NCBI GenBank assembly: GCA_022496805.1
Contig: CM040088.1
Span: 5,704,001 to 5,768,000 of the forward strand
Direction of reading: 5' to 3'
Source of the DNA: Pohlia nutans
Taxonomy: Eukaryota; Streptophyta; Bryopsida; Bryales; Mniaceae
Length of the DNA: 64,000 bases
The notes beneath the pieces are model-generated. The model was not told where the DNA came from and did no database searches. It saw nothing but the letters and a program-made list of their open reading frames with translations. The position numbers and the translations under genes are program-made. Positions 1-10,588 of this stretch are shown piece by piece. The first letter of the stretch is position 1. Every line of letters begins with the position of its first letter.

Positions 1-56
1 GTAGAACCAAATTGTATAGCTTCTCTTCAAAAACAATCTAGGCTCCAAAGGATTAA

Positions 57-868
57 CCCTTTAGTGCCCACCTGACCACATTATGGTCACTAGAGTGTCA
101 AAAATGCAAATAACAGAAAATCCGTGAAGAATTGGATTTTGAATTGTGAAGTTCAGGGTTGGAGATTTATAATACACATCTTCTAGAAAAAGAAAATTTC
201 AATTTGGAGTTGTGCAACTATTAAAACACCTATGTACAAAATACCAAAATATTGGAAATACCTCAAAATACAACAAACACTTACAAATACAACACATGTA
301 CTATGCTCAATTTTTTGTGTTTTGAAGTTTGTTATCTCGTTTTTTTTTTGTTTTTTTTTTTGGGATTGTGTTCTCTTGTTCAAGTTCCAATATTGTATGT
401 ATTCCAATCTTCATCAATGTACCAACTCCTTTCAATTTTTAACGTATAGGTTTTTGTCCTAAACTGTATATGGATAAGTTACTCTCACTTGTAAAATTCA
501 CAATATTTATGTGTAAGTCCGTTCTTGATATGAAAGATTGCAACAAAGAGGTGTTGATATAGGTCATTGTTGAACGCGTCACTTTCATTTTTGAAAATTT
601 AACCCAAATTATGTTTAACGTTGAAGTCACACATCCTCCAAAATCTCATTTTTGAGTGTGCATCATACGGTTCAAGACATACTATAATTTTGCAATTCCA
701 CCATTGGACGATTCTCTAGTTTTGGCAAATTGTCTCTACTCCAATTGAAAATACAATTGTATGGTTACTTTCTGATTTAATCCATTCTATTTCTAATAGT
801 ATCAATCACGGTGGAAAAAAATATTGAAATCTAGTGCACACAGCTACAGTATCCTAGACACTAAAGGG
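57..868. mobile_element. TTAA-flanked non-autonomous element (family A)
   Basis: TTAA lies on both sides (53-56 and 869-872). The ends are inverted: CCCTTTAGTG at the left and CACTAAAGGG at the right. The interior is AT-rich with no credible protein. A second copy in the same orientation lies at 8755-9556. TTAA targets with CCC/GGG termini are the signature of the piggyBac superfamily; assignment here is inference, as no transposase is visible. Confidence 0.7.
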
Positions 869-872
869 TTAA

Positions 873-1236
873 AGAGGCTGTAAAATTTTGCAACTTTCAA
901 GGTGGCCGTAGTGGTGTATGTAGTATATTGAGTTACAATGCATTTACTCTTATGCTAGGGTCACACAAGCCATGAAGCAACCAATCTGAAACGGATGTGT
1001 TTTTATAAACTACAACGACAAGAAATGAGCTCAAAGTTACATGTGGTCTTTGGCTAAACATATCACTTGTAGAAAGGTGCCTCACTAATCTAGGCCACTA
1101 ATCTAGGATCAATGTCACTAATCCAGTGTCAATAGTGACCTTGTGCAAAAAAACTTTGGCAATACGCCTTGGTGCCCAAGCACCACCTTTCTACTACAAT
1201 AGTATATCTTTCTTCTACGGTAGTTTAATCTTTCTA
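873..1236. other. AT-rich spacer, no gene seen
   Basis: No coding exon is recognisable. A stretch at about 1158-1200 (TTGGTGCCC, then CACCACCTTTCTACTAC) resembles 52540-52580, so part of it is dispersed repeat. Confidence 0.4.
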
Positions 1237-2005
1237 CTCCCTTTGTCCAGAAACAATTGTCTTAATTTTTAACATTTTCTTTTTGCAATATTTGTCCTAT
1301 GTTTTATACTTCAAACGTGAGCCTTGTCCACTTCAAACGGGGTGGACAATGAGACTGACACAAGAACTACATACTACTATTAACTCCTAAGTGACCAAAT
1401 GACCATTTTATGGTTGCTATCCTTTTATTACGGGCTACCCAAGATGAATTTTTTTATTTATTAAAAAAGAAAAAAAGAAAGAAAGAAAATCAAGTCTACT
1501 TTCCAATCCAATTTGAATTATGTCAATCCGAGTTTAACTCCACTGAGGAGAATTTTTCAAAGATAAAGACCTCAATGTTGTCCTAGTGTGATAAAATTTA
1601 CTATTTGGAGAAACTGATGATGTTCCCTCTTTTGAAAAAATTGCATTTTTAAATTCTAGAATAAAATGTCCAGTTTTAACCCAATTATACCAAATTTCAA
1701 ATTCTAAAAATAAAATTTGTAATTTTGGTGACTATTGAATGGAAAATTCTTCTAAATTCATTATATTAGTATCTAAATCATTTTTTTGAAATTTTGACTG
1801 TATGGATAATTACTAAACATCGTGCTTTTTATTTTCTCGTTTGAACCAAACTTCATTGAAGTTGCAGAAGTAACATTTTATAGCACATCTAGGTTTTGCC
1901 CTTACCCCTCCTATCATTTAGGAGTTAAAGATAGAGCACTTTGACAAAAAAGCGTTAAATTAAAACATGCCAAAGGCTAGGAAAATTATTTCTGGACAGA
2001 GGGAA
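1237..2005. mobile_element. Mariner/Stowaway-like MITE, copy a, interrupted
   Basis: It begins CTCCCTTTGTCC after TA (1235-1236) and ends GGACAGAGGGAA before TA (2006-2007). TA duplication and CTCCCT termini are typical of Stowaway-type mariner MITEs. It is split at 1384-1924 by a TTAA-flanked element. The relative at 2400-3457 lacks that insert at the matching site. A short open frame at 1967-2227 is not credible as a gene. Confidence 0.7.
1384..1924. mobile_element. TTAA-flanked element nested in mariner-like MITE
   Basis: Flanks are TTAA at 1380-1383 and 1925-1928. The ends are CTCCTAAGTG and an inverted TTTAGGAG. The matching uninterrupted place in the neighbouring mariner-like copy (about 2544-2550) reads CTATTGAAGATA, with a single TTGA, so the host site was duplicated on insertion. 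Confidence 0.75.
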
Positions 2006-2399
2006 TATCAATCAAGCGATGGAGTTTGTAGACAATGGTTTTGTAACACTGGTTTAAAATGGAACAAAAGTTTAATCATAAAAATAAACCATCGTCCTAT
2101 TCTCAAACAAAACAAGTCTAAACTGACCAATGATTTTTTAAATTTTATCAGGAGACAATTTAACATTTTTCCATGGCTTGAAGAGCAATCTAGACTCTTT
2201 GGATGCTCTTTTCATATTAGTATGTAAGTAATATCAGAGTAATACACATGTGTTACCTAGGTACTACTTAGGCAATAGCTCGGTGATACCTAGGTGTAAA
2301 GAGGCTACACATCTTGACTCCATGTAGGAAATTTAGCTCTTATTCCTTCTTCTTTTTAAAAAATCCTTTGTATCAATTAGCCAACCCAAATTTTATGTA

Positions 2400-3457
2400 C
2401 TCCCTCTGTTTCAAAACAAGAGTCCACTTTTTTGGCATTGTTTTTTTCATGGTTTTTGTCCTAAGTTTTACACTTCAAATGTGAGCACTATCCACTTTAA
2501 GCGGGACGGACAATGAGAGTAACACAAAAACTACATATTACTATTGAAGATAATCCATTTTTTGAGTATTGAGACCACTTTTTTTGGCAATAGAAGCGTT
2601 AAGTTAACCCCTAGGTGCCTATGGGGTTTGGGCAATCCTAAATGTATTATAAAATGAGGCTTTTTTAAAAACTTTTATGAGCTTCAAGTCTAAAGAACAC
2701 ATGTAAGGCATCCTTATTAGAAGATATTTGTACGGTTGAATTTGAAATACAATGTTTGGATATTCATCAAATGAATTTACACAAAAACTTTGAAAATTCA
2801 TTAAAATTACAATTTTAATACTCTCATCTTGGAATTCATTATGCTTCAATAGTGATGAAGTTGTTTATTTGGAATTTATAATGGTTCGATAGAAGTGTCT
2901 TGAGATCTCTATATAAGCAATCAAAAGATAATTTTATAGGTTGAAATATTGCACATTATGCAAAAGATGATCCAATGTTGAACATAATGCACTTTTGGCC
3001 AATCATTCCAAAAATCATAAGATAATGAGTATTTTTATATTTTTCATATAATTAAAACATCAATCTCTTTTAAAATCAAATTTAAATATATTTTGACACT
3101 ATTACTTAATCCAACCGTATGGATGTCATAGAAAAGTCGTCATCTACAACTTTCATTTGTATGTCAGCCTCAAAGAATAAATTTAGAGTGCATTTTATAG
3201 CTCAAAACCTTAAATTACTTTATGCTGAAATGAAAGCTCTGATGGAATGAATGGACCTAGTAAATTCAATTTCAATTTTTTTTCTTAATCGGATTTCACT
3301 TACATGAAGGTAACAACCTGAAAAAATCATGTTAAAAGAAAATGGATGAAAAACATCACCGCGGATGAAAAATGGTACAATGATTCTGTACATCGTTCCA
3401 AAAATGAACGCTCCAGCAATTAGGGGTTAAAACACGCCAAAAGTGCACTTGAGGGAG
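2400..3457. mobile_element. Mariner/Stowaway-like MITE, copy b, interrupted
   Basis: It begins CTCCCTCTG after TA (2398-2399) and ends GAGGGAG before TA (3458-3459). The sequence parallels copy a at 1237-2005. It is split by the TTAA element at 2608-3426; copy a reads GTTAAATTAAAAC at that place with one TTAA. Confidence 0.75.
2608..3426. mobile_element. TTAA-flanked element (family B) nested in mariner-like MITE
   Basis: TTAA at 2604-2607 and 3427-3430 brackets ends CCCCTAGGTGCC and CAATTAGGGG. The interior is AT-rich and non-coding. A diverged relative starts at 44709. Confidence 0.75.
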
Positions 3458-3479
3458 TAGCAATTTGGCTAAAATTAGC

Positions 3480-3725
3480 AACAAAAAAAAAGCACTGAGA
3501 CCGACACAAACATACTTCTGATGCTGAAAGTAGCGTTTCTGCCAGAAATGGAAGAGTTCGGTATTCAAGAAAACAGAGGGAATCGAACCCATGACCGGTT
3601 CCGGCGGACAGCTGTTGACGCGGTCCAAACGAGGTTGGCCTTTGACGAGAATCTTGGTCCGGACAGTTCATCAGACCAAGCTCTAACCCTGACCAACCCC
3701 GCCTGGCTATGGCGGGGGGCTGAGC
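3480..3725 (-). mobile_element. Probable tRNA-derived SINE relic
   Basis: On the minus strand there is a B-box-like GGGTTCGATTCCC (about 3578-3590) and, about 95 bases upstream, an A-box-like GGTTAGAGCTTGGTC. A run of T follows on the same strand (A run at 3483-3491 on +). This order fits a pol III SINE, but the box spacing is wider than in a tRNA and no target duplication was found. Open frames here on both strands are probably fortuitous. Confidence 0.35.
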
Positions 3726-4872
3726 TTGAGCTTGCTCCGACTTTTGCAACAATTGCGCTGCAGCTCGCTGTCTCTTCTGCGAAACCGAGTTGTCGGTGCG
3801 GGCGGCCTGATTTTTGAGCTTTCTCTGGAATGTCGCAGCGTCCAATGCGGTGCAGGATCGAAGACGACGGGCCGCTCGGAGTGCCGCCGTGTCGGAGAGC
3901 TCACGGACGGAGAAATGGTGGTGAATTGCGCCTTCTGGCAGCTGAAAATATTTAGTGCACTTGTAGCTATGGTGGCGGAGGTGTACTGCATGTTTTGAAA
4001 ACTGAAGAGAGATCGCTGTTGAGTTGATTGCGCCTACATTCGGATTCTGTTGCTCAGAAGTGGAGACGGATGATTGAGGTATTGGACTGTGATCTTCATC
4101 TAAAAGAACGATGTCAACGTATGTTATAGTGATTTCTTGATGTGTTAAGTAGATTAACCGTTTGAGCTGATTGTAAGTACACTGTCAGAGGAGATTGACT
4201 GAATAGATGCAGGTCTTTGCAAAATGTGTAGTTTGCGTGTCGGATTTTGGTGCGTTTTAGAGAGAGTGAAACAAAGGAGGATTCGTGGTGTAGAGAGAGC
4301 AGCTAATTTAGAGAGGGAAGATATGGCGATGGAGATGTATTGCATGTTTCGATAAATGAAGAGGAGCCGCTGTTGAGTTTTTCGAGTGTGATTGAGCCTA
4401 CATTCGTGTCGCGAATTGGATTCTGTTGTTGAAAGGTGGAGCCAGACCATTGGACTTGTGAACCGTGATTTTTAGTTAAAAGAACGATTCATGATTATAT
4501 GAATTATGTTAACTTATGTTTGTAGTGGTTTCTTGATCTGTTGAGGAGGTCAAGCGTTTGAGCTGATTGCAAGTATTGACTGAAGAGCTGCAGGTCTTTG
4601 CAGGATTGGTCATTATTTGGTCGGGGAGTGGTCTCTATTTAGGTGATAATGCATTCAGTTCAACGACTAGCTTGAAAGCATTACCACCTTAATCAACAGT
4701 TGTGCAAACTGTAGCTGAAGAGACTGCCGTTGTGCTTTTCGGTAATCTTTTTTTAAGGTCGGGGTTCATGACATGACACTGTTATGGTCTTGAGAAAGTT
4801 CGAGATCTTGAAATTGCATGTTCTGCTGTAGCAGAGCGTGAAGCAAGTAATAAACAGAATTGGGGGTGAGCA
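3726..4872 (+). other. Upstream/leader region of the BTB gene with a ~355-bp tandem duplication
   Basis: GC is higher than in the flanking repeats. Two diverged copies lie in tandem: about 3957-4225 and about 4312-4600. Shared landmarks in the same order are GTACTGCATG/GTATTGCATG, GCCTACATTCG, GGATTCTGTTG, TTTGAGCTGATTG and GCAGGTCTTTGCA. It probably holds promoter and 5' untranslated sequence. No TATA box or start site can be fixed. Confidence 0.45.
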
Positions 4873-6124
4873 ATGGATTGCTGCTTGTGCTCCCCCGTGG
4901 GCAACTCGTATCGTCCTCCACGGAATACAGTGTGTGCGAGTTGCTTCCAAGGTGCAAAGGATATCATTGACCTCTGCCGGAAGTTGGAGCAAGAGTGGCG
5001 TGATGATGGAGAAGATGGGGAGAAAGCGAGGCTACGAGGTTCTCACGGGCTGAATTTTGCATTTAATCAAGTTAAGCAGCTAGTGCAGATGGAAGAAAAT
5101 GTGAGCGAGAAGCTCGAGTTTCTTGAGTCACTTGTAGAAGCTTTCCAAACGGGGATGCATACTGATGTCGAATTGGTCACGAATGATGGTCTCTCTATAC
5201 ATGCTCACCGCGTTGTCATGGTTAGTTTCCTCTGCCTCTGCTAGTCTCTGGGCTCTTCTGCATGAGTATGTCTATTTTCTGTCTCAGGTATTTGATGCTT
5301 TTATCTCTCAGTTTCCACGAGGCTTTGATGCATTCTCCTCTTCATTAGGGCAGCCACGTTCTCATTACTATCGTTTGGAGGATACAAACTTCGTGATCCC
5401 AAGGTAGAAAGTATGCATTCTTTTGAGAATTCAGCGTCGTAGCTTCTCCACATTAATAAGAGAATAGGTCTTCATTCTCCGAAAGTTCCAGCTCTGACAT
5501 TCCTTCTTTTTGTGCGGAAAGCCAATGCTGATCACATGTATCATATTTAGTGTTGTTATCACTGTGAAGGCAATGCTCTTGTGCGAATTTTGTGTAATTG
5601 TACCGTACAACATTCTTGCCTCGAAAAACCCCTTGTCTTTGCAACACTTACATGTGTAGTTTGTTGGTTGCTGACTGTAGGCAACCAAGTCACCTGTATT
5701 TAGAGCGATGTTTGAGTCGGATGAAATGAAGGAGCCGCATTCGGGAGCTATTCACATACATGAGTTAAGCTATGATCAACTTCGGTACCTTCTTGAGTTC
5801 CTGTATTGTGCTGAAATCCCTGCTGACGCTATGGCGGAGCATGGTCATGCTCTGTTGATAGCTGCAGACAAGTACGACATTCCAGTGTTAAGCAAGGTGT
5901 GTGAAGCTTTCATCTCTCCTACGGTGTCTCCAACTAATGTTTTGGAGGTTCTGGAGTTGGCAACTCTTACTCATGCTACTTCATTAAAGGAGACAGCCAT
6001 ACAAGTGATCCTGGAGAGCTATGAGGACGTGGTCTTTTCCAAAGAGTATGAAGACTTCGCCATGAAGAATGCTCTTCTGTCCGTGGAAATAACTAAGGCG
6101 TTTATAAAGAGTTACAAGAAGTAG
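4873..6124 (+). CDS. BTB/POZ domain protein, At4g08455-like
   Basis: There are two exons, 4873-5220 and 5681-6124, giving 263 residues. The donor is ATG|GTTAGT and the acceptor CTGTAG|GCA. The splice restores the BTB signature ending in KSPVFRAMFESDEM, which neither exon has alone. The N-terminus carries C3-x2-C6 and C21-x2-C24 (zinc-ribbon-like), then a short charged helix. The BTB fold covers about residues 90-195, followed by a BACK-like helical tail. Plant proteins of the At4g08455 type have the same order: a cysteine-rich start, BTB, short tail. BTB proteins commonly dimerise and act as adaptors for CUL3 ubiquitin ligases; that role is inferred. The start is the first ATG of the frame that includes the cysteine motif. 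The upstream leader is duplicated. Confidence 0.85.
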
Positions 6125-6473
6125 GTCATTACAAGAGATGAGGACTTCTCCTGTAGGAATGACAACGAGGTTTATCCCATCTGAACGGCTGTAACATTAA
6201 AAGTGAAGAGTGGCAGAGGGGTGAACTGGTAAAACCGAACCCCATGTATAGCTATATAGATAAACACGCAAACGTGCAATGGAGGCCTCCAATTAGCGCT
6301 CTTGCTTTCGTGGCTTTCACTTGAGTTGTCTGTGGCTTGTAAATGTTTTCCGTCTTTGTTATGAAGTCTTTTCTAGGTCTTTGCATCTAAGAAGCATTCA
6401 TTCTGCTCTTCATGGGAAAGTCTTTTCGGGGTCTTTGCTTTTAGGTTTCTGTAAACCGAAATACTTACTCTAG
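6125..6473 (+). other. 3' flank of the BTB gene
   Basis: It probably contains the 3' UTR. A short direct repeat (GTCTTTTCTAGGTCTTTGC and GTCTTTTCGGGGTCTTTGC) lies near 6365-6440. It ends at a TTAA-type element. No polyadenylation signal can be chosen with confidence. Confidence 0.4.
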
Positions 6474-7199
6474 CCCCTAAAGGTTGGGCCTATGACCATG
6501 GAATCATGCTTTATCTGTCACACTCAATTTTTCTACTAAAAATAATACAAGAATTCAATTTTATATTTTTAGTAGAAGAAGTCACATGTCTACTACAAAT
6601 CATGAATTTTTCATAAATTTTGGTGAAATTTGGAAATTACTATGGTTTTATAAAGTGATTGTAAAGAAAATCTATATCAATTACAAAATGTACTAGAAAA
6701 TTCCAATTTTTTTACATAAGGTGTAAATTACAATGAAGAAAAGTTTAGTTGATGAAAATCATCCGTGTGTCTAAATTTAGAAATTGTTGCTACACCTTGG
6801 TGATACCTACCGAACTTGTAACTACAATAAAACACTCAATTTTCAAATTTTTCCAAAAGTTCAAAGTGGAGTAGAAACTAGACTTGGCAAGCTCATTTTG
6901 TTAGTTAAGCTCAAATGCAATTGAACTCATTTTCATGACCTAAATTTAGTTTAAGTAGAACAAGCAAAAAAATTCAAAATACACTACACGGTGAACTGTT
7001 TTTACGACTCTTTTTGTAGTTGGGACCCCATGTAAAATCTAAAAATAGCTTGAATGATATGAATTTAACTTGAAGGGGTGGCATGACCAAGCAAAGTCCT
7101 TCACATAAAGAATTGGATGGAAATCATCCACGTAGCAGTTGGAATTGAACAGTCAACTTCCTTCATAAGCCAATTTTTGGTCTTGGCGGCGTTTAGGGG
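6474..7199. mobile_element. CCCCTAAA-terminated element flanked by CTAG (family C)
   Basis: Ends are CCCCTAAAGG and GTTTAGGGG. The flanks are CTAG at 6470-6473 and 7200-7203 instead of TTAA. A close relative at 53690-54416 shares GGGCCTATGACCATGGAATC just inside the left end; a shorter relative is at 62922-63432. There is no coding content. Confidence 0.65.
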
Positions 7200-7203
7200 C
7201 TAG

Positions 7204-7511
7204 AGCATAAATTGGTACTCTCAAGGCGGTTTAGGTTGTTTGACGCTATTTTCTCAACATTTCATACTAATTTACATAATGAATCGTAATGACAAATGAG
7301 ATAATTTGAGCATTGATTTGGTAGATATTGAAATTTAACTGTCATATGTTCAATAAGGCAATTTAATTAAATAAAAGGGTGGAAAGAGTGTAGTAGTTCA
7401 TTGGTATAGTCATAAACCAACGGTTCTTAGGTAGCCATGTTTGGTTTTCACTAAAGCATACACATTTTGATATAATCTCAAAGTATGTTTTATTTGATGA
7501 TGAATGACAAA
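7204..7511. other. AT-rich spacer, nothing recognised
   Basis: I see no gene, repeat end or RNA in this stretch. Confidence 0.3.
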
Positions 7512-7515
7512 TTAA

Positions 7516-8335
7516 CCTTTTAATGTCCCAATTCAATATTGATTTCGAAGATGTGTTGTAAAATGTTTCATGAATACCAAAAATGGAGTTGATGTACAAA
7601 GCTAAGTTGTAAATGTCAATGTAATGACATCTGTACAGTTGAATTTACCTAGGGAAGTCACTGTCAAGAATTTAAATAACTATGAGAGAACAAATATAGG
7701 GTGTCCTTTATTCATTTGAGATAAAAATTATAAATTTATAGAAGTAATATAGGGTGTTTTAAAACCAATTTGGAAATATTTTAGGAATATTCATAGAATA
7801 TATGTGGAATATACCCTAAATATACTATAAATAGTAGAATATTCCAATTATTTTATAGCCCCCCATTAAATACCCTTTGTTCGCTCATATGTACCCAAAA
7901 TTTACACTAAGTGACTTCCCCGAGTGAATTTATCATATTTTTTTATTGATAAATTGTAATTAAATTTTCAAGCTTTTCTTTTGAAATTCAATTAATAATA
8001 CCAAATTAACAAAAATAATTAAAAATAATTGTAATAAATTTGGAATAACATGCACTACGAGAGGTATGATTTCCATTATTTGATTCTACTTATTTTTTTA
8101 AATTATGTTTAAGGTCTCACTTCTTGAATTAAAAATGAAACTTGACATAAACCAATTCTATTATTTAAAAAAAATCACAATATCTTATTTTGAAGATCCA
8201 TACCGTACAAATGATAGACAACTAGTACAAGAACCAAGAGAAATTTGGATGGATGAAAAATTGTATTGGATGTAGTCAAGAGAAAGGTTGCAATCTATTC
8301 GTCGTTCATTATATGGACATAGGCGCGTCAAAGAG
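7516..8335. mobile_element. TTAA-flanked element (family E), interrupted
   Basis: TTAA lies at 7512-7515 and 8336-8339. The left end is CCTTTTAATGTCCC and the right end is GGCGCGTCAAAGAG. A relative at 58243-58782 shares both ends and most of the interior. The copy here is split by the 277-bp element at 7648-7924, absent from the relative. Confidence 0.65.
7648..7924. mobile_element. hAT-like MITE (CCTAGGGAAGTCACT ends), copy 1
   Basis: It begins CCTAGGGAAGTCACT and ends AGTGACTTCCCCGAG. It is bounded by an exact 8-bp duplication TGAATTTA (7640-7647, 7925-7932). The related host element at 58243-58782 supplies the empty site (TGGATTCA once). An 8-bp duplication suits hAT elements. A second copy is at 56045-56319. 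Confidence 0.75.
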
Positions 8336-8339
8336 TTAA

Positions 8340-8750
8340 CCCTTCATATTCTAGAGTGACAAATTATTGGACATACCACATATTTCTTTAGTTAAAGAAT
8401 GATGGTGGAGAGTTGGAAGTCCACAATAGCCCTGCCTCAAGAATCACGTGTTTTAAATATTTTACCTTTCATGCAAGGAGAGCAAAAGAGTGAACCCTTA
8501 CAAGGGTTAAAGAACCTTATGCAAAATGGAATAGTGTAAAATCAAGTATGATTATGTCCTTAATACCTTCAAAAATTTGTTACGAATAAACATGCTTTGG
8601 AATTTCATGCTTTACGCCTTCCAAAGCACTTACCTTATGAGTTTGATGGGACTGAACTACTACGCGGGATTCAGATTAGCCACTTCCATTGTTGGAGATT
8701 CTCATCATTTGACAAAACTTACCATGTGGTGCACTCACGTTTTTAATGAC
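8340..8750. repeat. Dispersed repeat related to 23745-23930
   Basis: GAATGATGGTGGAGAGTTGG and following bases at about 8400-8480 are the reverse complement of sequence near 23750-23820. No gene is recognisable; a 61-codon frame at 8577-8762 looks accidental. Confidence 0.4.
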
Positions 8751-8754
8751 TTAA

Positions 8755-9556
8755 CACTTTAGTGCGAAGGTAATCAATAAGTGGTTACTAAATCACCAGA
8801 AAATGAAATGCTGTAAAATTTGTGAATCATCTCATTCCAGTGTTTGAAGCTCACATGTGTAACTTTTGATTCTGCAAATGATGCAAAAAGAAAATTTGAA
8901 ATTTGACTTTCTTAGATATTCAAATACTTATGTATAAAACATCAAAATATTGCAAATATCTCAAAATACAACAAATAATTACAAATACATAGTACTATGC
9001 AATATTTTTTGTGTTCGGAAGTTTGTTATCTTGTATTTTATTTTTGGATTGTGTTCTCTTGTTCATGTTACATTTGTGTATGTATTCCGATCTTGATCAA
9101 TGTACCAACTCCTTTCTTATTTTAACGTATAAATTATTGTCCTAAACCATAAATGGATAAGTCACTCTCACTTGTAAAATTCCCAATAATTATGTGTGAG
9201 TCTGTTCTTGTCATAAAAGATTGTAATGGAGAAGTGTTGACATAGGTCATTGTTGAACATCTTCATTGTCATTTTTGAAAATTTAACCCAAATCCTCTTT
9301 AACTTTGAAGTCACACACCCCCCCTCCAAAATCTCATTTATGAGTGTGCATTATAATATTCAAAGACATACTATAATCTTCCAATCCAACTGTCCGATCT
9401 TACCAAGATTTAACCGACACTTGTTTCATTAAGATATGCTTACATTTATATGGTTTAATACTATTAATAGTATCCCTAATTTCAACAAAGAAAGTTAAAA
9501 ATATATATCACCCACAAAACTATGGTTTCTATAGAACCACCCAGGGCACTAAAGGA
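8755..9556. mobile_element. TTAA-flanked element (family A), second copy
   Basis: TTAA at 8751-8754 and 9557-9560 bounds ends CACTTTAGTGC and GGGCACTAAAGGA. Large parts match 57-868 in the same orientation. It is non-coding. Confidence 0.65.
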
Positions 9557-9560
9557 TTAA

Positions 9561-10588
9561 CAATCCTGAACATTAAAAACTCATCTTCATGCTTTATGAT
9601 TAAAGATTCATTTTAGAAAATTGACTATCATAGGTAAATAGCAAGTCCGGCACTAATCATTCAAAAATTAGAAGCCAATTTTTTGGAAATTATGTGGTTT
9701 TAGCTGAATTTCATAAAGTTTGCTTTTGAAATTTTTGTAAGTATAGAAATTACCAATCTTCATATTTCTTAATTCGTTTTTGAATAAACAAGTCTTAGTT
9801 GTAGGGGAAGAAAGAGTTGGTTTTGTAATCAAATTCAGAAGATTTTGGTTCACCTTAGAATATAGCAATTAATCTTATTTTGAAAAGTGTTCAACCAAGA
9901 AGGTCAAGTCATCTTCCACCTCTATAAAGAATTTTGTGATTTGAAGTTTTTATATATGAGATATGGACAAAATTCAGTAAAGTTGTGAAGGATGTGCAAG
10001 AGTTGAATGATAAGAAAATGTGTTTTGATCAAGATTTCGAGACTCAATTGTGCATAGTAGACTAACTTATTTTGTGTTTTTCTCAACTAAGAAAAAGTTG
10101 AACAATCAAGTAAAATCTATCACCTCCAAAAAAAATTTGTGGTTTGAAGATTTTATGCTTGAGTTATGCACATTTATGTAAAGCAAGTTTAACCTGTGAC
10201 TAAGAGTGAGATGACAGAAAGTGAGAGTTGTATTGTACATATCCCACATGCATTGTTGGCACTACATTTTGTGTAAAGCACAAAGCTTTTACACCCTCTA
10301 AAACTACTTTCATGAATTGTAATTAACTTCCATACATCCTTGACATACCACATACAGGTGAACATTTCAAGGTGGAGATGCATTTAGAGTAGTATGCAAT
10401 TAGAAATTCAGAACTAATTCCACAAGAGTCCAAAAAATATGAATCAAAGTGCATCAGATGTGGCTTCCATTTATATTCCAAGAAAGTTTTACTGAAAATT
10501 GACAAGGTGTACAATAACCGGATCATTCAGCACTGAAAAGGACAATTTTAGCACGCTCTACCTGAATGGAGGTGCAAGGAAGGCATAC
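9561..10588. repeat. AT-rich region with a dispersed repeat; 3' flank of the LEA_2 gene
   Basis: About 9955-10290 is similar to the reverse complement of about 43655-43985; both contain CAATTGTGCATAGTAGACTA and CATATCCCACATGCATTGT or close variants. The part nearest 10589 should include the 3' UTR of the minus-strand LEA_2 gene. Nothing else is recognised. Confidence 0.4.

Noticed and set aside
3420..3998. Overlapping frames of 90-141 codons upstream of the BTB gene
   Set aside because: They overlap on both strands and cover a probable SINE relic and GC-rich leader; none shows a family pattern.
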